Assembly (NCBI GenBank): GCA_040756745.1
Contig: JBFLYO010000011.1
Span: forward strand, 1-64,000
Direction of reading: 5' to 3'
DNA length: 64,000 bases
Source: JBFLYO01 sp040756745
GTDB lineage: Bacteria; Bacteroidota; Ignavibacteria; UBA10030; UBA6906
The translations under genes were made by a program, and so were the position numbers. This document shows positions 29,400 to 37,844 of the stretch, one piece after another. The notes below the pieces were generated by a model. That model was given only the letters and a program-made list of their open reading frames with translations. It did not search any database and was not told the DNA's origin. Position 1 is the stretch's first letter; each line of letters starts with the position of its first letter.

Positions 29400-29424
29400 G
29401 AGTTGTACGCCATCGGCACCAACC

Positions 29425-29808
29425 ATGTCACCTCAGAAATCGCTGCATCGCGGCGTGCTTGTCGTCGAAGACGATGCTGCCCTGCGCGGGCTCTTCGGCG
29501 TAATGTTGGAGGCCGAGGGATATGAGGTCTTCCAGGCGGAGAACGGGCAGGCCGGCCTCGAAATGCTGAAGTCGCATTCCTCCGAGATCAACGTGGTGAT
29601 CACCGATCTCGGTCTCCCGCGGATCGGCGGGGTTGAGCTGATCAGCAGGGTTCGACAGGTACATCCCGGTGTGAAGATCATCGGCACGAGCGGGTTCGGC
29701 GCGCGCGCGGTGCGCGAATCGGTGTTGGCTGCAGGTGCGGATGATTTTGTTGCAAAACCTTTCTCCCTCCCGGACGTCATCGGCAAAGTGAAAGCCCTGT
29801 CTCCGTGA
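29425..29808 (+). CDS. Single-domain response regulator (CheY-like receiver)
   Basis: 127 residues consisting of one receiver domain: acidic pocket VVEDDAALR near residues 13-21, phospho-acceptor Asp in [13 protein letters not shown], conserved Thr/Ser in IIGTSGFG, and Lys in FVAKPFS. No output domain or adjacent kinase, so it must act through protein contacts with an unlinked histidine kinase. The start was chosen from promoter position and usual family length; no clear ribosome site precedes it. Its stop overlaps the GTG of the next gene. Confidence 0.85.
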   Translation: MSPQKSLHRGVLVVEDDAALRGLFGVMLEAEGYEVFQAENGQAGLEMLKSHSSEINVVITDLGLPRIGGVELISRVRQVHPGVKIIGTSGFGARAVRESVLAAGADDFVAKPFSLPDVIGKVKALSP

Positions 29809-30218
29809 AGTGTACCACCGAGTACCTCTGGTTTGCTACCACGCAGAAGCGCGAGTACATCAACATCACCCCGACGGTGCGCGAGATCGTCAAGAAGAGC
29901 GGCGTGACGGAGGGGATGGTGCTTGTCTCGGCCATGCACATTACGGCAGGGGTCTATGTCAATGACGCCGAAGAGGGGCTGATCGGGGATATCGACGAAT
30001 GGCTGGAGACCCTTGCACCCTTCCGAAGCGGTTATCGCCATCACCGGACGGGGGAGACCAACGGCGATGCGCACCTGAAAAGTCTGCTGATCCACCATGA
30101 GGTCGTCGTCCCCATCACGAAGGGGGATCTGGATTTTGGCCCCTGGCAGCAGATCTACTATGCGGAGTTTGACGGGAAACGGCGCAAGCGCGTGATCGTG
30201 AAAGTCATGGGGGAATAA
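29805..30218 (+). CDS. yjbQ: YjbQ-family protein (secondary thiamine-phosphate synthase type)
   Basis: 137 residues covering the full UPF0047/YjbQ fold: [12 protein letters not shown] near the start, [14 protein letters not shown], and a [18 protein letters not shown] block in place of the usual NGHAHLKS. E. coli YjbQ has weak thiamine-phosphate synthase activity; the physiological role is uncertain. The GTG start overlaps the response-regulator stop (GTGA), implying coupling, although no functional link is known. Confidence 0.85.
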   Translation: MKCTTEYLWFATTQKREYINITPTVREIVKKSGVTEGMVLVSAMHITAGVYVNDAEEGLIGDIDEWLETLAPFRSGYRHHRTGETNGDAHLKSLLIHHEVVVPITKGDLDFGPWQQIYYAEFDGKRRKRVIVKVMGE

Positions 30219-30257
30219 TCCACCACGTCCCCGGGGTGGGACGCACTTTGTGCAATC

Positions 30258-31646
30258 ATGGAACAGCTGAGAAGAATGATGAATCGATCCTTGATAGCAG
30301 CAGTTGCAGCGTGCCTGACGAATGCTGTCGCCTCTCCAGCGCCGCAAGGAACGGTGGTGCATGAACCCTTCCGCCTGTCGGCAGACATTTCGCGGTTCCG
30401 CGGCGCGGATGACAGCACCCTGCTCGTCGAGGTGCACTACTCGGTTAGCCAGGCGGGGCTCACGTACCGGCCTGATTCGGCCGGGTGGGCAGGCGCCGCC
30501 GACCTGACGCTATTTGTCCGCACACAGGATTCCCTGGTGTACGGTGACCGCTGGCTGGTGCCCCACGTCATCCCCGACACTGCGCAGCTTGGAAAGGGGA
30601 TGAACCTCGTTGGCGTCTATCCGGTCCAGCTCAAACGCGGCAATTATTTCCTCTCCCTCATCGGACGAGACAGGCACGGTGCGGGGCGCGTGGATAGTGT
30701 CGTCCTGCGCGTCCCGATTTCCCCCGCCGTCACTGACCGCCTCGCATTGAGCGACATAGAGTTCGCGGCGACCATTCGCCAGGGTGGTGTTCAGGGTCCG
30801 TTCGTCAAGAATACACTTGAAGTTATCCCCAATGTCGGGGGACTCTACGGCGAGGATCAGACGGGATTTTACTATCTGGAGGCATACAATCTTCTCCTCG
30901 GGGACGACAGAAGTGACTATAAGGTCAAGACGTCGATCTGTGATGCCGTAGGGAAAGAGCTCCTTTCTCGCATCCGGCCACGGAAGCGGAGCGGCGAATC
31001 GGCCGTGCTCGTTGACCAGTTTGCGGTCGCAAACCTGAAAAGCGGGACGTATGCCCTCATCGTGTCGCTCCTTGACACATCGGGGAATTCGCTCGCGCAG
31101 TCCGGGAGGAAGTTCTTTGTGTACAATCCCACGCTGGGCGTTGATTCGTCGCTCGTGAGCGGCAACGTTGCGATGCCGCTGGCCGTCTATGCATCCATGG
31201 GGGAGGAGGAACTGGACCAGGACTTCCGGTGGAGCCGATTTGAAGGCACGGACGCAGAGAAGGCGCAGTTTGAGCAGCTCAAGGGGGCTGATGCCAAGCG
31301 TAAATTCCTGAGCGATTTCTGGCGACGTCGACCGCCGGGTGCGCGGGATGAGTACATGGCACGAGTCACGTATGTGAACTCCGCCTTCTCTTCCATGCGA
31401 CGCGAAGGATACCGCACCGACCGCGGGAGAGTCTACATCGTCTATGGTGCGCCGGACGATTACGACAGGCACCCCAACGAGCCGGACACGCGACCGTATG
31501 AGATATGGTCGTACAACAGCATCCAGGGAGGCGTCATTTTCGTCTTCGTGCAGCGGAATCAGGGGGGGGATTTCGAGCTCGTCCACTCCACGCACAGGAA
31601 CGAGTTGCATGATGAGGATTGGCAGCGTTATGCAGTCCAGCGGTAA
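30258..31646 (+). CDS. GWxTD-domain secreted protein
   Basis: 462 residues with a signal peptide in the first 30. The C-terminal third (about residues 310-462) is the GWxTD domain: FRWSRFEGTD, FLSDFWRRRPP, YRTDRGRVYIVYGAPDD and a YEIWSYN block. The name-giving Trp is Tyr here (EGYRTDRGR). The N-terminal part is beta-rich. The family occurs in Ignavibacteria, Acidobacteria and relatives, has no established function and is usually exported. ATGs at 30258, 30279 and 30282 are all possible starts. Confidence 0.75.
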   Translation: MEQLRRMMNRSLIAAVAACLTNAVASPAPQGTVVHEPFRLSADISRFRGADDSTLLVEVHYSVSQAGLTYRPDSAGWAGAADLTLFVRTQDSLVYGDRWLVPHVIPDTAQLGKGMNLVGVYPVQLKRGNYFLSLIGRDRHGAGRVDSVVLRVPISPAVTDRLALSDIEFAATIRQGGVQGPFVKNTLEVIPNVGGLYGEDQTGFYYLEAYNLLLGDDRSDYKVKTSICDAVGKELLSRIRPRKRSGESAVLVDQFAVANLKSGTYALIVSLLDTSGNSLAQSGRKFFVYNPTLGVDSSLVSGNVAMPLAVYASMGEEELDQDFRWSRFEGTDAEKAQFEQLKGADAKRKFLSDFWRRRPPGARDEYMARVTYVNSAFSSMRREGYRTDRGRVYIVYGAPDDYDRHPNEPDTRPYEIWSYNSIQGGVIFVFVQRNQGGDFELVHSTHRNELHDEDWQRYAVQR

Positions 31647-31665
31647 CGCGCCAACGGCCCCGTAC

Positions 31666-31699
31666 GCGAAGCCCCGCCCCGAAAGGCGCGGGGCTTCGC
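31666..31699 (+). terminator. Strong GC-rich hairpin after the GWxTD gene
   Basis: A perfect 12-bp stem, GCGAAGCCCCGC with GCGGGGCTTCGC, around a 10-base loop. No T run follows, so it may be a Rho-assisted stop or an mRNA 3'-end stabiliser. It ends 12 bp before the next promoter. Confidence 0.6.
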
Positions 31700-31710
31700 C
31701 GTTCCTGGGG

Positions 31711-31739
31711 TTGCGACTTCCCGCATGGTTTCGTATTTT
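31711..31739 (+). promoter_or_regulatory. Promoter of the acyltransferase/glycosyltransferase unit
   Basis: TTGCGA and TATTTT are separated by 17 bases. The -10 box ends 6 bases before the ATG at 31746, so the RNA would begin at or next to the start codon. No ribosome site is possible if this is correct. Confidence 0.6.
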
Positions 31740-31745
31740 GGGCCA

Positions 31746-32696
31746 ATGCGATTGCGGTTGGTCAAGAATATCATCGAGTATTTGCTTTTCCTTCCTACGA
31801 ACCTCTTGGCGCGTCGGCTGTCGTTTCGCAGTGCGGGCCGGCTGGGGTCCTTCCTTGGTGCAGGAGCATATTACCTGATCGGGTACCGAAAGTCGGTCAC
31901 CCGGGACAACCTGCGGCATGCCTTCCCGGCCAGGTCCGAGGATGAGCTCGAACGGATCGCCGTTGCGGCGTATCGGGGGTATGGTCGCACGATCATCGAG
32001 ATGCTCTGGTCGGGAGGTGCGACTGCCGACGACCTTCTTCCGACCATGACGCTCGCCAACAAGGAAGTTCCCCTTGGCGCCCTGAGGCGGGGGAAGGGCC
32101 TGATCCTCCTCTCCGGTCATTTTGGTGCCTGGGAGTTTGTTGCGAGCGCGATGCCGCTCCGCCTTGGCGAGCCGGTCGTGGCGATTGCCCAGCCACAGCG
32201 GAACACGTTCATCGACGCCGTCATCACGGCGAACCGGAACCGTTTCGGCAACCGCACGGTCACCATGAAGCAATCGGTGCGGGAAGTAATTGGACTCCTG
32301 CGGGAAGGGAAGATCGTGGCCATGCTCGGCGACCAGAGCGGACCGCGTGAATCGATCTTTGTCGACTTCTTTGGCCGCCCTGCAGCCACTCACCGCGGCG
32401 CTGCGGCATTCAGCCTGAAGAATGACTCGCCGATCGTTATGTTCTTCTTCATCCGCCAGTCGGACGGCAGCTATCGGGCCGAGTACGAGGAGGTCGATAG
32501 GAGCGGCCTCAATGGCTACACCGAACAGAACGTGATCGAGCTGACACGCCGGCACACGGCGGTGCTGGAGCGCTACATCACGCAGTACCCCGACCACTGG
32601 CTCTGGATGCACAGGCGTTGGAAGCACGTCCCTCCGGCAACGCCCGCCGGGGCGGGGACCGTTGAACGCGCGCACGTGTCTGAGGACGCGCGATGA
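31746..32696 (+). CDS. LpxL/HtrB-type lipid A acyltransferase
   Basis: 316 residues. One membrane segment near the N-terminus and the H-x4-E catalytic motif in LSGHFGAWEF (nt about 32114), plus AMLGDQSGPRESIFVDFFG and the terminal HWLWMHRRWK block that is typical of lauroyl/myristoyl acyltransferases. Adds a secondary acyl chain to the lipid A precursor at the inner membrane. The ATG at 31746 is preferred to that at 31725, because the latter lies within the promoter. It overlaps the next gene by 4 bp. Confidence 0.85.
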   Translation: MRLRLVKNIIEYLLFLPTNLLARRLSFRSAGRLGSFLGAGAYYLIGYRKSVTRDNLRHAFPARSEDELERIAVAAYRGYGRTIIEMLWSGGATADDLLPTMTLANKEVPLGALRRGKGLILLSGHFGAWEFVASAMPLRLGEPVVAIAQPQRNTFIDAVITANRNRFGNRTVTMKQSVREVIGLLREGKIVAMLGDQSGPRESIFVDFFGRPAATHRGAAAFSLKNDSPIVMFFFIRQSDGSYRAEYEEVDRSGLNGYTEQNVIELTRRHTAVLERYITQYPDHWLWMHRRWKHVPPATPAGAGTVERAHVSEDAR

Positions 32697-33757
32697 CGCC
32701 GATCCGGAAGCTCGTTGTCTTTCACACAGCATTCATCGGGGATATCGTGCTTACGATTCCGCTGCTCCAATATCTCCGTGAAGCATTTCCCGGCGCAGAG
32801 ATACTTGCTGTGACCACTCCCGCCGCCGCGGGTCTCCTCCGTGGTCATCCCGCCGTCTCCCGGGTCATCGAATTTGACAAGCGGGGAGTGGCGCGGGGGA
32901 TGCGCGGGGTGCTTTCGATCGCCCACGTGCTGCGTGGCGAACGGATTGACGTCGCCGTCATTCCGCACCGTTCCCTCCGGAGCGGGGTGGTGTGCTGGCT
33001 TGCGCGCATCCCCGTCCGCATAGGGTTTGACACCAGCAGCGGGAGAGTCCTGCTGACACACAAGGTTCAATATCAAAAGAAGGCCCACGAGATCGATCGG
33101 AATCTGTCGCTCACCCGTCCGCTTGGCCATCAACCTGCAAGGATTCTCCCACGCCTTTATCCGTCGGCGGAGGATGCGAGAGTCGTTGACGAGCTCCTCC
33201 GGCATTATGAGAACGTGGCGAGTGCCGGGGGGCGTGAACAGATGATTGCGATTGCTCCGGGGTCGGTCTGGGAAACGAAGCGCTGGCCCGAGGAACGGTT
33301 TGCCGAGCTTGCCCGTTGTTTCGCAGCCGATGGGTGGACCATCGTGCTCATCGGCGGAGAGGCAGATGTTCCTCTCTGCGGGCGCATTGCGTCAACGGCG
33401 GGTACACAGTTCATCGATGCTTCGGGGCGCCTCACGCTTCTCCAGTCTGCCGAATTAATACGGCGCTGCGCCGTGCTGGTATCGAACGACAGCGCCCCCA
33501 TGCATCTCGCGGTGGGGGTTGACACTCCGGTCGTGGCGATCTTCGGCGCAACCATTCCGGGATTCGGCTTTGCACCCGCAGGACCCCGTGACCGTGTGGT
33601 GGAGACGCCTGGGCTTGATTGCCGCCCCTGTTCAATCCATGGCGGAACGCGCTGCCCGATTCGCACGTTTGTCTGTATGCGGAATATCAGTGCCGAACAG
33701 CTAATGACGGAGGTGCGTGCCCTCGTGCGGGCGCCATTCGGTGTTCGTGCCAGGTAG
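32693..33757 (+). CDS. GT9 heptosyltransferase-like glycosyltransferase (WaaF type)
   Basis: 354 residues. N-terminal Rossmann half begins with VVFHTAFIGDIVLTIPLLQ; the C-terminal nucleotide-sugar half has APGSVWETKRWP and VSNDSAPMHLAVGVDTPVV, both diagnostic for ADP-heptose:LPS heptosyltransferases. Four Cys cluster near the end (CRPC, RCPI, FVCMRN), as in other GT9 members. Coupled by ATGA overlap to the lipid A acyltransferase, so it likely builds the inner LPS core. Confidence 0.85.
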   Translation: MTPIRKLVVFHTAFIGDIVLTIPLLQYLREAFPGAEILAVTTPAAAGLLRGHPAVSRVIEFDKRGVARGMRGVLSIAHVLRGERIDVAVIPHRSLRSGVVCWLARIPVRIGFDTSSGRVLLTHKVQYQKKAHEIDRNLSLTRPLGHQPARILPRLYPSAEDARVVDELLRHYENVASAGGREQMIAIAPGSVWETKRWPEERFAELARCFAADGWTIVLIGGEADVPLCGRIASTAGTQFIDASGRLTLLQSAELIRRCAVLVSNDSAPMHLAVGVDTPVVAIFGATIPGFGFAPAGPRDRVVETPGLDCRPCSIHGGTRCPIRTFVCMRNISAEQLMTEVRALVRAPFGVRAR

Positions 33758-33782
33758 GGCCCCTCAAGACTCCGGAGCACCG

Positions 33783-34427
33783 ATGGCCCTCCATATGAAG
33801 GTGAACCCGCAAGATCCGGAGGACCGCGTCCTGGTCCTCGCAGCGGAAGTGCTGCAGGCGGGAGGCATTGTGGTATATCCGACGGAGACGCTGTATGGAA
33901 TCGGAGCCAATGCGTGGAACGCCCAGGCGGTCAGAAAAGTCCGTGCCCTCAAAGGCCGCGGGCAGGACAAACCTATTCTGGTAGTCGTCCACGATCTCGA
34001 CATGGTCCGGGGCCTGACGACGGAGATCTCTCTCGAGGCCCAGGTACTGATGCGGGCCTTGTGGCCCGGTCCTCTGACGCTGGTCTTTCCCGCCGCACAT
34101 GACGTACCCGTGGAGCTCACGGCCGGAACGGGAACCATCGGCATACGGATTCCTTCCAGTGCCATGAGTGTGTCGCTGGCTCGCTTCTGCGGCTACCCCC
34201 TCACGTCGACAAGCGCCAACCCCTCTGGGGACACCTCCCATAGCACGATTGCTCAGATCGAGGCAGCTCTCGGCCCGGGAGTCGATCTCTATCTTGATGC
34301 CGGCCTTCTCCCGCCAAGTCCCCCGTCCACCGTCGTTGATGTTTCCGTCTCGCCTCCCCGGCTGCTTCGCGAAGGAGCGGTTCCGAAGGAGCGGGTGATC
34401 ACCCTGGTCCCGTCACTTCAGCGCTAG
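33783..34427 (+). CDS. tsaC: L-threonylcarbamoyladenylate synthase (TsaC/Sua5)
   Basis: Makes threonylcarbamoyl-AMP for the t6A37 modification of tRNAs reading ANN codons. 214 residues, YrdC domain only, the TsaC size rather than the longer Sua5. Motifs: GGIVVYPTETLYGIGANA (about 22-39), KVRALKGRGQDKPILVVV with the conserved K/R/KxR set, WPGPLTLVF, GIRIPSS and STSANPSG. The ATG at 33783 lies 25 bp after the previous stop. Confidence 0.9.
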   Translation: MALHMKVNPQDPEDRVLVLAAEVLQAGGIVVYPTETLYGIGANAWNAQAVRKVRALKGRGQDKPILVVVHDLDMVRGLTTEISLEAQVLMRALWPGPLTLVFPAAHDVPVELTAGTGTIGIRIPSSAMSVSLARFCGYPLTSTSANPSGDTSHSTIAQIEAALGPGVDLYLDAGLLPPSPPSTVVDVSVSPPRLLREGAVPKERVITLVPSLQR

Positions 34428-34430
34428 GTC

Positions 34431-36806
34431 ATGGTTCGCTCCCTGTTCTTTCTGTTCCTGAGTATACCGTTCATCTCTTCCGGTCCGTCTGCTCAAGAAA
34501 AGAGTAACGACGCACTTCATCAGGCATTCCTCGACCTGTCACAGGACCTCGTGTTGATGGATCTCTCTGCACACCCCGACGATGAGGACGGCGCGTCGCT
34601 CGCGTTGTACCGGAAGCGGCAGGGAATAAAGACGTATTCGGTGCTGTTCACGCGCGGGGAGGGAGGGCAGAACGAAAAAGGCCCGGAGCTGTATGAGGCA
34701 CTCGGCGTGCTCCGTTCGCAGGAAACGGAGCGAGCGGGGCGTATCCTGGGTGCGGAAGTCCATTTCCTGAACTTCTCCGATTTCGGCTATTCGAAGACGG
34801 CGTCGGAGGCGTTCAGGGTCTGGGGAGGACAAAGCGAAGCGCTGCGACGGCTCGTGTATGTCATCCGCCGGTACAAGCCGGATGTGCTGTTTACCAATCA
34901 CAACGCGATCGACGGCCACGGCCATCACCAGGCGGTGGCCATCACGGCCATAGCAGCGTTCGATGCGGCTGCCGACTCAAACTACTCTCCGGAGCAGTTG
35001 CACGAGGCCGGCATTTCGCTCTGGCAGCCGAGGAAGCTGTTCTTCCGTTCGTTCGGGAGGTGGGAATCCGTGGCGGATGTCTCCAATCCTGTCAACGACA
35101 CCGATCATGTGAGCGGGTCGACGTATTTCGACATCGCCGTGCAGGCGCTTCAGATGCACAGGACCCAGGGAATGGACCGCGCGAACTTCCGTGCGTTCAC
35201 GCGCGGGAAGAGTCTGTATCGGCTCGTCCGGGAGAACAGCCAGTACGATCGCGACAGCTCCACCTTCTTCTCAGGCATTAATCTCTTTCACGATCCATCC
35301 GTGGCATCGCTCGCGCCGCTCCGTGCTGCGCTGGATCGCTTGAAGCCGGGCACGGGGCCCGAGGACATGCTCCCCGTGGCTTCCGCCGTGCAGCACGCAT
35401 GCGATTCATTACGGTCCACGGGGACGCTCTCAGTCCTCGGTCGTCGAATGGTCGATCATTGGGAGGAAGAGCTGGGCAGACTCGTCTCGGCTGCATGCGG
35501 GGTCCGGGCCGAATTCATTCCCCGGGATAGTGTGGCTGTCCCTCAGCAGCGAGTACCCTGCGAGCTGACCGTTCGCGCCGGTCAGTGCATGCTCGGCGCG
35601 GTGCAATGGAGTTTCAAGCTTCCGCACGCCTGGGGCATCCAGGAATTGCCGCCCGAAGGCGCCTCGGCGAGGCCGTCGTCCGACCGGCGCATGGTGACGC
35701 TGACGGTGAGTGACGATCCTGAACTGACTCTGCCAAAGACCGTCACGAATTACCGGCCGATCAATCAGCACGAGAGGAGTGTCGCACGCGTTTCAATGAC
35801 CCTCAACGGCCGGCCGTTTGCCGTCGACGTCCATCCTGCACTTGAAACTGCTCCGAGGCAGCTCATCGCCGTTTCTCCGCCGTCGGTCGGTTTGCTCCGG
35901 TCCCGCCTCCGCGAGGGAGTGGAGATCGAGTACACCATCAAGAATTTTCTTCCCCACAAGACCGCCGGAAGAATAGGGGTGAGAGCGCCGGAGGCCTGGT
36001 CGGCGGAAAACGCCTCGTTCGTTATTGAGAAGGAAGACAGCGTGGCGCACGGGCGGCTGGCCATTCGACCTCCGGCAGGAGTCGTGCCGGGGACGTACGT
36101 CGTCCATGTACGGACGACACTGGCCTCAGCTCCCGTCACGATCAATGTCATCGATGCGCAGTTCGCTCCCGATGTCTCTTTGGGGATTGTGAAAAGCTAC
36201 GATACCACCCTTGAAACGGCTGCAGCCACGCTGGGAGTGCGGTACGAGATGATCTCCGATGCTGATCTCGCGGAAGGAGACCTCTTACGCTTCAGCACGA
36301 TCGTGGTCGATATTCGCGCTTATCTCGTGCGCGGGGCACTTCGCGCCCACAACGCTCGGCTGCTCGACTATGTGCGCCGGGGCGGGAACCTCGTCGTGAT
36401 GTATCAGCGCGAGACGGAGTGGAAACCCGAGTTTGCGCCGTATCCGTTTCAGATCACCAGGCGACGGGTGTGCGTCGAGGATGTCCCCGTGACCATCCTT
36501 GCGCCGGGTCACCCGCTCCTGAGTAAGCCCAACACGATCGGGGAGAGCGACTGGTCAGGGTGGAAACAGGAGCGCGCTGTCTACATGCCCCGCGACGTTT
36601 CTGCGGAATATGAGAAGCTCATTGCGAGCGCCGATCCCGACGAGCCGCAACTGGATACGGGTTACCTTGCCGCTCACGTCGGGAAGGGGACGTATCTGTA
36701 CACGTCGTACGTCTGGTATCGCCAGTTGAAGGAAGGTCACGCCGGCGCCTTCCGTTGCTTTGCAAACATGATCTCGTACCCGTCGTTCCGAGAAGCAAAC
36801 CGATGA
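34431..36806 (+). CDS. Secreted PIG-L/LmbE-type deacetylase with C-terminal Ig-like and amidotransferase-like domains
   Basis: 791 residues with signal peptide (about 1-23). Residues about 40-270 form the zinc-dependent N-acetyl-glucosamine deacetylase fold: SAHPDDED (metal ligands His and Asp, general base Asp) and DGHGHHQA (third ligand). Residues about 485-575 look like a NEW3-type Ig domain, and about 600-790 like the class I glutamine-amidotransferase/ThuA-like fold (RRGGNLVVMYQRETEW, VGKGTYLYTSYVW). PIG-L enzymes act on GlcNAc-containing glycans or glycoconjugates; the target here is unknown and likely periplasmic. Its ATGA overlap with the next gene couples it to an ABC importer. Confidence 0.8.
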   Translation: MVRSLFFLFLSIPFISSGPSAQEKSNDALHQAFLDLSQDLVLMDLSAHPDDEDGASLALYRKRQGIKTYSVLFTRGEGGQNEKGPELYEALGVLRSQETERAGRILGAEVHFLNFSDFGYSKTASEAFRVWGGQSEALRRLVYVIRRYKPDVLFTNHNAIDGHGHHQAVAITAIAAFDAAADSNYSPEQLHEAGISLWQPRKLFFRSFGRWESVADVSNPVNDTDHVSGSTYFDIAVQALQMHRTQGMDRANFRAFTRGKSLYRLVRENSQYDRDSSTFFSGINLFHDPSVASLAPLRAALDRLKPGTGPEDMLPVASAVQHACDSLRSTGTLSVLGRRMVDHWEEELGRLVSAACGVRAEFIPRDSVAVPQQRVPCELTVRAGQCMLGAVQWSFKLPHAWGIQELPPEGASARPSSDRRMVTLTVSDDPELTLPKTVTNYRPINQHERSVARVSMTLNGRPFAVDVHPALETAPRQLIAVSPPSVGLLRSRLREGVEIEYTIKNFLPHKTAGRIGVRAPEAWSAENASFVIEKEDSVAHGRLAIRPPAGVVPGTYVVHVRTTLASAPVTINVIDAQFAPDVSLGIVKSYDTTLETAAATLGVRYEMISDADLAEGDLLRFSTIVVDIRAYLVRGALRAHNARLLDYVRRGGNLVVMYQRETEWKPEFAPYPFQITRRRVCVEDVPVTILAPGHPLLSKPNTIGESDWSGWKQERAVYMPRDVSAEYEKLIASADPDEPQLDTGYLAAHVGKGTYLYTSYVWYRQLKEGHAGAFRCFANMISYPSFREANR

Positions 36807-37840
36807 GACCTCACGCGATCGCCTTGGTGGTTCTTCTGTTCCCCGGCTGCGGGGGACCGGGCAGGACCCCGGTCGTCGTGTATTCTCCGCATGGCAAAGA
36901 GATGCTCACGGCGTTCGAGCGGGCTTATGAAGAGACGTATCCTGCCGAGGATGTCCAGTGGCTTGACATGGGGTCACAGGACGCGCTGGACCGGATCCGG
37001 ACGGAGCAGCAAAACCCGCAGGCAGACGTTTGGTGGGGGGCGCCGATGACAGCGTTCGCCCATGCGGAGCGCGAGGGCCTCTTGGAGCGCTATATCCCTT
37101 CGTGGGATTCCGTTGCGCCTGCGATGCACAAGAGCCGCCAGGGAAGGTGGTACGGCACGTTTATTACCCCGGAAGTCATCATGTACAACAGTGCCCGGGT
37201 CCCTGCCGGGGAGGCACCGAAGGATTGGGACGATCTCCTGTCGCCTGCATGGAGCGGGAAGATCATCATCCGTTCCCCACTGGCATCCGGCACCATGCGG
37301 ATCATTTTCAGCGCGTTGATTGCCAGGCACCTCAAGGAAGGAGGAGGCGGTCTCGAGGCGGGCCTGTCCTGGCTGAAGAGGCTCGATGCCAATACGAAGT
37401 CCTACGCTTCCGACCCGACACAACTCTATTTGAAGATCGCCCGGGAGGAAGGGCTCGTGACCGTGTGGGACCTTCCGGACGTTATCATTCAGACGCACAC
37501 GCATGGATACCCGTTCGGCTACATCGTGCCGGCGTCGGGCACGCCGCTGATCACTGATGCCATCGCCATCGTACGCGGAGCGAAACATCCTGACGGCGCC
37601 CGCCGCTTCTACGAGTATGTCACTTCCCGCCAGAGCGTCCTCCGGCAGGCGCATGAATTCGCCCGCATCCCCGCGCGCACTGATATTCCGCCGGAGGAAC
37701 TCCCTTCATGGATCGCTTCCCTCCGTCTCCGGCCGCTTCCCGTGGACTTCGACACACTCGCCGTTCACGAAAAGCAATGGATGGCCCTCTGGGATGAACG
37801 GGTCCGTGGCAGGGGCGGCGAACTGAACGCGGAGCGCTGA
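36803..37840 (+). CDS. Iron(III)-type ABC transporter substrate-binding lipoprotein
   Basis: 345 residues. The ATG overlaps the previous stop; a short hydrophobic segment leads to Cys at residue 16 (LLFPGC), a lipoprotein signal. The fold is family 1 binding protein of the FbpA/AfuA type: VVVYSPHGKEMLTAFE, NPQADVWWGAP and LSPAWSGKIIIRSP. The adjacent pair of tyrosines that binds iron in FbpA is not seen in the expected region (about 190-210), so the ligand may be a different metal complex or a small organic anion such as a phosphonate. Confidence 0.8.
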   Translation: MRPHAIALVVLLFPGCGGPGRTPVVVYSPHGKEMLTAFERAYEETYPAEDVQWLDMGSQDALDRIRTEQQNPQADVWWGAPMTAFAHAEREGLLERYIPSWDSVAPAMHKSRQGRWYGTFITPEVIMYNSARVPAGEAPKDWDDLLSPAWSGKIIIRSPLASGTMRIIFSALIARHLKEGGGGLEAGLSWLKRLDANTKSYASDPTQLYLKIAREEGLVTVWDLPDVIIQTHTHGYPFGYIVPASGTPLITDAIAIVRGAKHPDGARRFYEYVTSRQSVLRQAHEFARIPARTDIPPEELPSWIASLRLRPLPVDFDTLAVHEKQWMALWDERVRGRGGELNAER

Positions 37841-37844
37841 ACCG

